NCBI GenBank assembly: GCA_905160935.1
Contig: CAJHZI010000538.1
Location: 378,001 to 442,000, forward strand
Reading direction: 5' to 3'
DNA from: Enchytraeus crypticus
Taxonomy: Eukaryota; Annelida; Clitellata; Enchytraeida; Enchytraeidae
Length of the DNA: 64,000 nt
Notes under the pieces: generated by a model
The model's input: only the letters and a program-made list of their open reading frames with translations
Database searches by the model: none
What the model was told of the DNA's origin: nothing
Part shown: in pieces, positions 37,950-64,000 of the stretch
Layout: each line of letters begins with the position of its first letter
How positions within the stretch are numbered: the first letter of the stretch is position 1
Translations under genes and position numbers: made by a program

Positions 37950-38030
37950 ACACACTCATTATAGTAAAACGATCGCATATGATGATATCTATTACTTTAA
38001 ATATAACCTGCTTAACTATGATGTAACCAA
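37950..38030 (-). repeat. SINE2 3' fragment
   Basis: cactcattatagtaaaacga and tgatatctattactttaaat match the 3' end of SINE2, reversed. Confidence 0.65.
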
Positions 38031-38624
38031 GGATAGCAATGGAACTCTAACTTGGTTTTTTAATTGCAAATATCTGATGAAATAAGATACGAGAAGTTAA
38101 AGGATCAAATTGTTGACCTAGTTAAAATGTAAACAGTTGAAATAAAACTAATCACTATATCTCGATACTTTTCTAATCTTGAGCTCTCCATAATCCTATT
38201 TTATGTTAATTTTATTCAAAGCGCATATATACCTCTAGACTGCGCAATCGTAGTGTCAATGTATATTTTGATAAATAATACGCATTCAAAGAAATGTAAA
38301 CTTAAGAATATCATGTCAAACATAAATTATCGAGATTTAATGTCTCTCATATAGTTGGATGACGTTTTGTGCAGGTTGCTGTACTGTCAATTAACCAGAT
38401 TTTAAGGTTTAATAGTTTTGAGAAAGTTGTAGAATTAACACCTAAAGATATATGAATAATTAGTGATAACTATTGATGATCGAAGAAACTACGGAATGTT
38501 TTAATTTGCGTGTCTTTTAATTAAGCGATCGATGATATTTTATCTCAAACATAAATTGTTTCTGTATATTAATATTTTATTATATCTGTATTAACAGTTT
38601 GACATAACATAACAATTAAAGTGG

Positions 38625-38740
38625 CACTGTCATCAATGACGACATTAAGCACTAATAAGACAGATCCAAGCCGGTGAGAAAAAAATGAGAAAAGGAAGGT
38701 CCAAAAAAGTGCAATCACGAAAATCAGTCCTAATATAAGG
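38625..38740 (-). repeat. Family C, diverged
   Basis: gtcatcaatgacgacattaa, gacagatccaagccggtgag and gaaaatcagtcc align with the reversed 9803-9940 copy. Confidence 0.65.
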
Positions 38741-39400
38741 GCATTAAAGAATTGGTCACGTGCTGGTCACGCTCATGGACACTTGATGAAAAACAGAGAT
38801 GGAAAAGGCAGGTCTTCAATTGTCTATGGAATTTCCCTAAGGAAAGCAAATGCCGATGTGATTCAAACGAAAACTTTCGAAGATTGAATGGAAGAGATTC
38901 TAGATCTGCCGCGCAGCATGCTGGAGATAATAGTGTATATAACAGGTATATAACGTTTTGTATTGGCATTAGTTAACCGGTGTTTGCTTAGAATGTACTC
39001 ATATAACAGTTAATAAAGTACCGGTAGTAGACATAGTACAATGCCTAAAATCCATACCAGTACTAGAAGAACTAACGGGATATTTGTCAGATTTATTCAT
39101 GAATTAATTTTGGGGAAGTCATTTTTTACATATTTGTAATGTTTATTGTTTAGTATCCTACATCATAATTTGTATATCATGTATGCAATATATTTATCAA
39201 AGGAATAAAACGTAATGATAGGATTATATAGTTGAAGTTAAGTATATACATGTAATATATATGCTGTGTTTAAAAATTGTCCATTATCTTTATTCAATTA
39301 ATAATATTATAATTGTTCTCTCATATTTTTAAGATATACCAAACTGTAGTAGAATATTGCACTTTATATGAATGAGATCATTTGATCCACTCTGAGCTAG

Positions 39401-55883
<16,483 letters not shown>

Positions 55884-56520
55884 TCAGTCATTGCTGCTAA
55901 ACTCATAATAGAAGTCTACATTAGTGATTAGTCACATCTCTTGTCATATTTAGCCAGTTTTGTGATATCTCATACTCTTGTTACTTCTATTGGTGAAATT
56001 CTAACTGTTGCACAACACTAGTTCATTTTGCTAAATGGTTTTAATTAACCCTTTATTTACCGCTTTAGAAAGAAATAATGGGAATGTACGCCACTGCGTG
56101 TTCTAGGAAAATAACAAACTGAATTTATCGTCAAAATGTTTCTCAAATTAACCTTGACTGACAGGTCACACTGGAAATTCCAACCGTGCTTACATGGAAT
56201 GCATTTTTGTAATGTTTTCGTGGAATGCTTTCATAGAATACTTTCATGAAATGCTTCACGGAATGCTTGCACGTTGTAACGTGATTCATGGAATTTATCG
56301 TAACAAAGACTTCTATTGATCAGTTTCGATCCCAGAGGCATTATCAGCATTTTCTGCAAAACACATAATCTAACTCGATTGCCTTTAATCGTCTTGCCTT
56401 GCCTTCACATTGTCGTATTTCTCGCACTGTTTTAAGATCACCAGGGTGCCACACTGTGTTGTGTTAAATGTGCCTGGCTTAAAACTAGTTTATTTTTAAT
56501 GTGGGTTTAACGTCAATGTC
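55884..56520. other. 3' flank of the choline kinase gene
   Basis: Includes short diverged repeats of ggaatgctt/catggaatgc at about 56195-56280. No exon seen. Confidence 0.45.
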
Positions 56521-56524
56521 AGAA

Positions 56525-56705
56525 GTTGAGAGGGCTTCTCTTCAAGACGTCAGGGCTCAGGTGAACCCTGGAAGGTGAATGTCTTAGACTTAACTGTCTG
56601 ATCAGCTCTACCGGGAATTGATCTCAGGGCTTCAAAAACAGCCATTTAAAATTTCTTGATGTAGAATAACGGACGTACACACTTTGCCACGAAGACATTC
56701 GAAAA
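56525..56705 (-). repeat. SINE2-like, diverged
   Basis: Minus strand: catcaagaaattttaaatgg, then ctgagatcaattcccggtag and agctgatcagacagtt; same order as SINE2 but far from its other copies. Confidence 0.5.
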
Positions 56706-57694
56706 CTAGTTTATGATTCAATTCGTTCATATTAAAGTTAGTTTCTCTATAAGAGTATTTAATTTAGTCTCTATGATGTTCTCTAATTTTTATTCATTTC
56801 AAAGCGGGTTATGCAGTATTACAATTATCTTAAGTTTCTTGAAGAATTATGTATTTATTGTGCATAGGGCAATTTGTTTTAACTATTGCCATTCTAGTTG
56901 CAAAAGTTTATGAGAAAATTGTAATTTGGCTTTTATAAATCGGAGTCTAATGTTATCGAATTTAAAACATTTGCTTTTTAAAGAATAATATTTTCTACGT
57001 CTATGCCATGAAAGTTGAACTATTCAATATGTACTACAGATATCATTAGTATTATTATTGTTATTATATTATTTTTAGATATCTAGTCGTTTTATGAAAC
57101 TAGATTTGTCCTATGTTATAGAACTGCAAGATACAGTCCGTGATAGAAATGAATGTATACACGTAGGTAGGAAGGAAAATTTTACAATTATTTTATCCAA
57201 CATTCCAGGATTCTATAAATACCTTTGCATAGACATTGCATAAAATGTAGTTAATTATTTGTACAGTTGTATCATTAATCAAAGACTATGACTTAATTAT
57301 TGTGATTAATTATTGTGAATTAATTCTTATACTGTACGTGTATATTCATTATTTTCTGGTTTCGATGTTATCTTATTGTATGTTATGCATGCATTGAGAC
57401 TTGCATTCCTGTGATAGTGATCTTAACTAACTAATCGTAGTAACAATGCTGTCACTGCCTAATAACCTGTGTTGAATCTAAAAGGACCAATCAAAATCCG
57501 TATGTGTTTGTAAGAGATGACCAATGCTAATGCTATGCCTGTCCTCTTTGCGTTAGACCAATTATAGGTCTCTCAAATTCCAAAGTAGCAGATAACTTGT
57601 CATTTCATTTGTGTTATAAAGTGTAGCTGGCCAATCTTGTCTTTCGTAGAGTTCCTTAGAAGAAAACAAAGGTACTTAATAATAATAACAATAA

Positions 57695-57755
57695 TAAAGG
57701 TTTAACGTCCGTTTCCTCATCCAAGGAGGATGTCAGGGACGACGTCCTTATAAGA
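57695..57755 (-). repeat. SINE family D/1 3' domain fragment
   Basis: ggtttaacgtccgtttcctc and aggaggatgtcagggacgac on the plus strand correspond to the reversed 3' domain. Confidence 0.6.
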
Positions 57756-58304
57756 ATTTGTATTTGTTTTGCTTGGAAACGGAAAATTGGCTAATTAAAT
57801 GTTATGAGAATGAAAGACTGCAGTATTTCAGAACGGGTTCTTGACCTGGTGATTTGGTGCTACCCCCAGCCTTTGAGCTACGATTCTGAAAACTTTAAAT
57901 GTAATAAATAGTTTGAAAAGTAGCCTGCTTGTTGAGTCACATACTGTATATAATACATGACGTGTCTAGTAAAATACATGCCGAGGCCTTATATATGGAA
58001 AGTAATGTAAAATAAAGAGGAAGTAATGGTGGGTATATGAAAAGTAAGGGTAAATATTGGAGAGTTGATATAACAAATTGCATTAGTAGCAGTGGATCTG
58101 GATTTCACAAAGGCTGAATTTAGGATGATTGGATCTCATCTGATCTATTTTATCTCTTGCAATATACTCACCTTTATTTAGCTTTAGATCATTAATAACG
58201 TGACTTGTTCGCTAGCAGAGCTCTAAGATTGGCTTCTACGTGTGATTAAATTTCTTAAGCATTTTTATATTAGATGGAACTATTGACTGGAACTATTAAC
58301 TAAA

Positions 58305-58425
58305 AAAGCTGATGTTAACGTCAGTTTTCTCACTCGAAAGCGATGTAAATGACGGGCGATGCAAGATTTTAACCCCGCACATACTAATCCGCGATCGAAT
58401 ATCTTACCGACATCGCCATGTCGTT
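58305..58425 (-). repeat. SINE1 (tRNA-derived)
   Basis: Minus strand holds ggcgatgtcggtaagatatt, cgatcgcggattagtatgtg, a degenerate B box (ggttaaaatc) and gagtgagaaaactgacgtta. Confidence 0.8.
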
Positions 58426-58984
58426 AAGACATTCGACTATCTACATTGTGGGACCAACTACTGTGCTATGTTAAAGATGTTAATTTGTGCTTATGCAAAA
58501 TTTAATTCATTTTGCGCTTAGTTTCTTAGAAATTTTTGTGATATGATAATTTTTTTAATTTGTTTGCGATTGTTATACAATAATATCCTGAATTTATTTG
58601 TGACACTCTTTTAACAATATTCCGAGATTTATTTGTCTATAATGCTTTAATTTTTTATACTGAATATATTATTTATGCAACTCAAGTACTTATTGAAAAT
58701 TTGTTATTGCATATTTAAGTTGCCAGTAATAAAGCTCAACTTTTGCGATTGAACTGCTTCTTATGAACGAAGTGTTTCAAACTTAAAGCCGTTCCTAACT
58801 ATTTATGCATCTCGATGGAAATTACGATAATAATATTTGCACTTAACATGGATTTCTATGACTTTAAATAAAATAGGAACACTTATACATATTTTAAACA
58901 AAGTGCATTGAGTTAATTTTAAAAATTCCTTATTATTCAAAACTGCAGTCTTTTAAAAGTCTGCAGTCTTTTAAAAGCCTTGTG

Positions 58985-59110
58985 TCACGTCACTATACCA
59001 TCTCAATAGCATGTCAATGATAGGGAGCGACTGGATTTGAACCATGGACCTACAGATATATAGTTTGATAGCATACAGGTTCAGACATGTTACTGGGTCA
59101 GCCCAACTTT
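58985..59110 (-). repeat. SINE1-like, diverged
   Basis: Minus strand: gggctgacccagtaacatgt, gtccatggttcaaatccagt (B box), catgctattgagatgg. Older subfamily. Confidence 0.55.
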
Positions 59111-59151
59111 GTCATTGACACAGTTGTTTTGATCAAACACTGCAGCTATAA

Positions 59152-59328
59152 TAGGGTAATTTGTAATTGTAGAATAGCCTAGTTGGTAGGGTAATTTGTA
59201 ATTGTAGAATAGCCTCGTTGGTAGGGTAATTTGTAATTGTAGAATAGCCTAGTTGGTAGGGTAATTTGTAATTGTAGAATAGCCTAGTTGGTAGGGTAAC
59301 TTGTAATTGTAGAATAGCCTAGTTGGTT
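59152..59328. repeat. 35-bp minisatellite, five copies
   Basis: tagggtaatttgtaattgta gaatagcctagttgg repeated five times with two or three differences. Confidence 0.95.
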
Positions 59329-59484
59329 GAATAAATACCTCATAAGCTTTGGTTCATTCGGTTATAAAATATCATCGTTGTAAGAGAAACAGAGTTTAAT
59401 TAACTGAATAAACTGAACTATCTTACGGTCCAGCTATGTAAAGTCTTATCTAACGTGACAATCATCATAGCATAACAATAGCAT

Positions 59485-59820
59485 TGGGCGGGATTTAGCA
59501 CGCTTGCTTAAGCTGCGTGTAAATTAACAAAGTTGTGCTACGTTGGGTTCGGTTAGTAAAAAGATGTTAAGGCTAGGGTTAACGTCAGTTTCCTAACTCG
59601 AAAGCGATGTCAGTGACGGGAGAGCCCAGTATTTGAATCCCGAACATATTGATCTGCGGTCGAGTATCTTACCGACATCGCCACTGGCTCCAGTCAGTAC
59701 ATGGATATGTCACCACCTTGATAAACCAAATGCTGACATCTTTAAATGAAAAAATCCAAGGATGGTAAAAGTTTATTTCTTAAATCCGTGCCGGCTGCAA
59801 ACAGTTTGAAATTAAAGAAC
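59485..59820 (+). repeat. 5S rRNA-derived SINE split by SINE1
   Basis: The head (gggcgggatttagcacgctt, gttgtgctacgttgggttcg, gttagtaaaaagatg) stops at about 59581 and continues at about 59697 with cagtacatggatatgtcacc, accttgataaaccaaatgct and the body ccgtgccggctgcaaac. The break lies at the start of the 5S C box. Confidence 0.82.
59582..59696 (-). repeat. SINE1 nested in the 5S-derived SINE
   Basis: Minus strand: ggagccagtggcgatgtcgg, gcagatcaatatgttcggga, ttcaaatactgggctctccc, gtcactgacatcgctttcga, gttaggaaactgacgttaac. Flanks agtaaaaagatgt and agtacatggatatgt look like a diverged target-site duplication. Confidence 0.85.
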
Positions 59821-61168
59821 AGTGATTACTACGAAAATAGCTACTAAGTGAGGAAACTCTGAAGCACATGTGTGAAATCATACAAACAAAATAACAATGG
59901 TACCAAACATGAGTACGCCACCAAATTTGCTACAATTTTATTAACATCGTGCGTATGTGAAATTTAATAGTTTCTTGACATTTTATTCAAATACTATGTT
60001 ACAAGACAATTTTTCCAAAATACAATTTTACCCGAAAGTAGTGTTGAATAGTAGACGCATCAGAATATAATTCATTCATGATAAATTTAAGCAAATGTGG
60101 GCATTTTCTGATATTATATTTAGTACACTACATGACCAATAAAACATTTTTACTCTCTCTCCATCTGTACCTGCGGCACTCTCGCTACCAGACTGCAGAT
60201 CTAAAGCACAAATTCTTTCTAATTTTTATCATTTCATCCCAACAATTACTGCACTGGTAATCACTTTTTAAGCAAAAAATGACAGTAAAGGTAATTTTCA
60301 ATACCTTTCCTTGGAATTTTTGTTGATCGACTCTAACGAAACACTTGTAGTTGTATGTTTGAAAATTATCAACTTTCGCAAAAGTCACCACAGAAAATTC
60401 TACGAATATTGTTTCCTAATCATCTAACACCATGAATAGATTTTTAATAAGTCACAACATAATATCACTTCAGTCTCAGCAGCATAACTATCACACAAAG
60501 GTCTACTAATTTAGCTAAACGATATTAAATAATTATAAAAAATAAACATACAAACTTTCATGTGAGCCCTATATTCTTCCATATTTTCTCTATGTTTTGT
60601 ACAATTTCATCATACATAAAATCAGCTAGTTACTGCATCAATAATGGACCCACAACATAAAAATGCAAGAATATTACTAAAGTCGCTCATTTTACAGTGA
60701 GCCAATGGTATCATTTTAACACTTCACAATGCAAAGCGCTTTAGATATTAGATATTAGTAGAATATCAAGTTCACGTTAAATCTCAATGTCTCATTTAAC
60801 TTGACAAGCAAGTTCAATGAGACAAAAGTTGTGAGCAGGGGCAAGAGGTTCTCCGATTTGTTTCTATACAGTTAGAACAAACATCTCTACTTATATATTT
60901 GTAAAAGATCTATATATTCAGCTATTTCAACAAGCTATAACAACATGTTATAGCTACGATGTTGTTACAGCTATTTCAGTTATAACAACATCATCTTCCT
61001 GTAAGAAAGAGGACACTGAGTTTTCATTGTAGCATATGGTACAGAAAAGCTTTCTAACAAACTACTACTTGAAACCCCTGCGGCTTACTACTGCTTGGCC
61101 CCTCAGTTTTCTACTAAGCAAAAATTTGAAGGCTTCTGTGAAAAATTTAGATTGAGTTATTTAAAGAA
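59821..61168. other. Intergenic / 3' flank of the orphan gene
   Basis: AT-rich, no repeat or exon recognised. It may contain the 3' UTR of the minus-strand orphan. Confidence 0.4.
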
Positions 61169-62485
61169 CTAGCATGCTACAGAAGACCGTGGTTCTTCAG
61201 GTATTGTTTCATATGCTGGGCGCAACTCCAACTCTTTTTCTAGCTTTTCTTTTTCCTCACTTCCCATAGCCTCAACCGCTTTGTAGTATTCATCAAAGTT
61301 CACATAAGATGCAATCTTTCCATCCTCATCAAGTTCCAACTTGGCCACTCTGTTTGCATCTTCCTCTGATTTAATGTTTGATGATGAGTTCCTGGTAATC
61401 GAATATTCACCGTCTTCTACAAATAAAGCAGTAAACAGTAATGGTTCAATTTTTAATACACAGGCTTAAAAATGAGTTAAATCCAAGTAAAATAAGGCAA
61501 TTGATACGAAAGATGTGTGTAAAAATTACAAAGTCAGAGGAAAATTTAAAATATAGCTTTCAAGTAAGCGCCGAGTTAAGTGGTTTGTAAGTATTTGTTT
61601 GGTGATGGTGAGAATCGTAATGTTTTCACCAAGATCGTGTGATTGTTATCAAAGGTATGTCAGAGTTGCAGAGGTGTAGTGTGGGAAGATGTAGCCGGGA
61701 AATTAGTTTTGGCAGACAAAATAGCTTCTGTCAGCATCAAAAAGATGATCAAGGTATATTTAAAAAACCTCTATTAAATATTTCCTTGACTTAATGTCCA
61801 GAGTTTGCCAGCTGTGCAACATAAATGGCGACCAACAGAAAATAGTCATGAAAAAATGGTAACAAGTTGGCCGACTAATACTTCATGAATCATATCTTCG
61901 AGACATATGGTCAGCTAAATCTAACACCAACGCGCTCCACTAATCTAGGCAGTTGGCATTCAAAAGTTTCAGATAGAAAATATTCATGAGGTTAAGATTT
62001 TCAACCTGTCTGCAGAGAAATGGACAAGCCGGAGAAAAAGACAAAGACCTGGATCTTCTCTTGCGCAACTGATATGTTCAAAATGTGATAATAAGATTTA
62101 ACTCATCTTAACACACGGATAATTAATACATTATACGCATCCATAAAGGTTTTTATATGTATCTAAACTATTTTCTTCTTCATCCTTGCTTCATTTATGC
62201 TTGTCTAATTTACCAATCCCTTCATGCTTTTATTCATAAATTTCATTGTCTACATCATAAATTCCACATCATATTTTAAAATTTAGTTTGCAATCAATTC
62301 ATATTATACCACATGAGAGTTCACAACTAATTTACTGTTGACATTAAAATGAATTAATCAAGTTATAATTGATTGAGATTTCAAAAAAATACTAAAATCT
62401 GATACAAATTTCAGTAAAAGTTTAGGTGCAAACCTGTAGATTCATCTAAAGTTGAAGAGCTAGTATCTGTACTGCGATTTGCCAT
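61169..62485 (-). CDS. Small acidic orphan protein (2 exons)
   Basis: Exon 62434-62485 (MANRSTDTSSSTLDEST) joins exon 61169-61416 in phase 1 with good gt and ttgtag borders; 99 residues. The N-terminus is Ser/Thr-rich, the middle is acidic (EEDANRVAKLELDEDGKI, YVNFDEYYKAVEAM), then a Glu/Lys helix (EEKEKLEKELEL) and a Pro-rich end. No known domain, signal peptide or membrane segment. It is called a gene because a long ordered frame is split by matching splice sites in otherwise stop-rich DNA. Extra exons on either side are possible. Function unknown. Confidence 0.6.
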
Positions 62486-63720
62486 GTTAACTCATTGGAT
62501 ACCAGGCAATACCAATCAGACTATATTCATCGTTTTAACTCATACTACCTTAATCATTTTGCTGTAAAAAGCAAATATTACATTAAATATTTACAATGAA
62601 ATTAGAGAGATAGCTAAAACTCAGCCTAAAATACTTAAACGTAAGAAGATAAATAAATGAATACTGATCAACAAAGAAATAAAGAGAAAAGCCAATGCTC
62701 ACTTTATTACAGAGACTACTGCGTTTATTCCAAGTTGAATACATAATTAAGTATTGCTATTTTAACACAGTGTACAACACTAATTTATTTAATAATGACA
62801 TATTTCCTAGTTAAAGCATAATCACATCGTTAATCGCACTATTACTTGATTTGCGGGATTTGTGCCATACATCATCGTTAAGGATGCAGCCGACATATTT
62901 TAGATACTTGCCAATATATCTATGATTTTATTCTACATGTGGTTAACTGATGGTGCGTTTATTCTTTTTTCTATTTTGGCATCATCCTGCATATTCATGT
63001 GTTCGGCTGTGCAGCATATTCTCAATTTAAAAATATTGATGTTGGTTCTCTTTATTTCATATTTTACTGGGTTTTTTTCGTTTAGAGATACGTTTTAATT
63101 ATTAGCACTGGTATCAAAAAGTTCGAAGCAACATTAAGATGCCTACTGTCGACACCGAAGTAGCCACAAGATATACTGATGAAAATATTAATTTCAGAGA
63201 TAACAAATTAAAATCTTTTCTAAATTGTAAAATTACCTGAAAAAATTATCAATTACCACACAATTATATTAGCATGCTAGTATGTCTATGTAAATTAATC
63301 TGTGTGTAGTGTGTCGTATAACGACTTCAAACACTTAACTTTTTATCCTGACGAGAAGTTCGAGAACTAAATCCCGTGGCTAAATTTAATTCGAGGACGA
63401 ACTTATCAGAGAAATTGTGGAATATGCACAGGGCCAGTAAATTACTAATTAACTGTACTGTCAACTACTAAGGGTACATTCAAGAATGGTCATTCTACAA
63501 TAAAGTACAAGTATTTTAACGATTCCGAAAGCCTAATTACAAATATTAATGTAATAAAAATATATTTAATTAAATAATTAATAATACAAAATTTGATAAT
63601 GACTTTACTATGTTTACAAATAGTCTGTATAGGAAATACCTCCCTGGAAATACCTGAATTGAGCTGCCAGCTCCCAGATATAAAATAACAGCAAGTTGTT
63701 TTGATATTCTATTTTATTTC
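62486..63720. other. AT-rich stretch, presumed 5' flank of the orphan gene
   Basis: No exon or repeat recognised. Confidence 0.4.
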
Positions 63721-63749
63721 AAGGGGTCAACATCTAATGTTGACCCCTT
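63721..63749. other. Perfect 13-bp hairpin followed by T/A run
   Basis: aaggggtcaacat, loop cta, atgttgacccctt, then tttattatttatt. Stem 63721-63733 with 63737-63749. Confidence 0.85.
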
Positions 63750-63793
63750 TTATTATTTATTATTATTTATTATTATTATTTATTATTTATTAG
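63750..63793. repeat. (TTA/TTTA)n simple repeat
   Basis: tattatttattattatttat run. Confidence 0.85.
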
Positions 63794-63822
63794 ATGTTGA
63801 TTAGATGTTTCAATCGTAGATA

Positions 63823-64000
63823 TTAACACTAGAAGCACCGAAGCAGTCAATTTGACTGTTTTTGAAAATGAAACGATCGCCATTTTTCACCTACAAGCGT
63901 GGGGTGTCTGATATTTTAAGACATCTATAAACTATAGCTTGCACTACTACTCACGAAATTTGGGGTTGAAGGGGTTTATAGTTTTTTTTAGATATGGCAC
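63823..64000 (+). mobile_element. piggyBac-type element, left end only
   Basis: A TTAA at 63823-63826 is followed by cactagaagcaccgaagcag and tcaatttgactg, the look of piggyBac-like terminal repeats with an inner palindrome. The element continues past the window, so its kind (autonomous or MITE) is unknown. Confidence 0.6.

Noticed and set aside
38752-38976. Plus-strand frame MVTCWSRSWTLDEKQ...
   Set aside because: Adjoins a family C repeat and shows no splice partners or domain.

Overview
The window is nuclear DNA of an animal. All protein genes are conserved eukaryotic or metazoan families cut by GT-AG introns (one is intronless). The spaces are AT-rich and packed with SINEs, LINE fragments, micro- and minisatellites. 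No vertebrate-specific signature was seen. An invertebrate metazoan is the best reading, but the species cannot be named from this sequence. There are no bacterial features (operons, ribosome binding sites, CRISPR).

Layout. (1) 564-10152, plus strand: eleven exons of WBP11, a spliceosome-associated proline-rich protein; its first coding exon lies left of the window or was not found. (2) 13818-16844, minus strand: a small His/Ser/Lys-rich protein with a Pro-Pro-Gly-Gly-Ala-Tyr repeat tail. (3) 19820-22978, plus strand: an intronless 1052-residue JmjC/cupin-like oxygenase whose core is split by two long acidic inserts. (4) 30171-36008, minus strand: a seven-exon neuronal calcium sensor (NCS/frequenin-like), rebuilt exon by exon. 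(5) 39401-55883, plus strand: a nine-exon choline/ethanolamine kinase whose 8.6-kb first intron holds a near full-length Jockey-clade LINE and an internally deleted mariner. (6) 61169-62485, minus strand: a two-exon acidic orphan of 99 residues. The right edge enters a piggyBac-type terminal repeat.

The genes do not form a pathway; they are unrelated neighbours (splicing, oxygenase, calcium signalling, phospholipid synthesis).

The most unusual structure concerns splice sites. A 46-bp minisatellite directly after exon 1 of the calcium-sensor gene repeats that exon's own 5' splice site about ten more times. A 64-78-bp tandem array directly before exon 4 of the choline kinase gene repeats that exon's 3' splice site three more times. 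A third array, in intron 6 of the kinase, has a unit that resembles a branch point plus acceptor. A young truncated LINE-tail insertion in WBP11 also sits 18 bp from an exon. Further points are SINEs with a 5S-rRNA-derived head, one of them split by a tRNA-derived SINE, and a 3' domain shared by two different SINE families.
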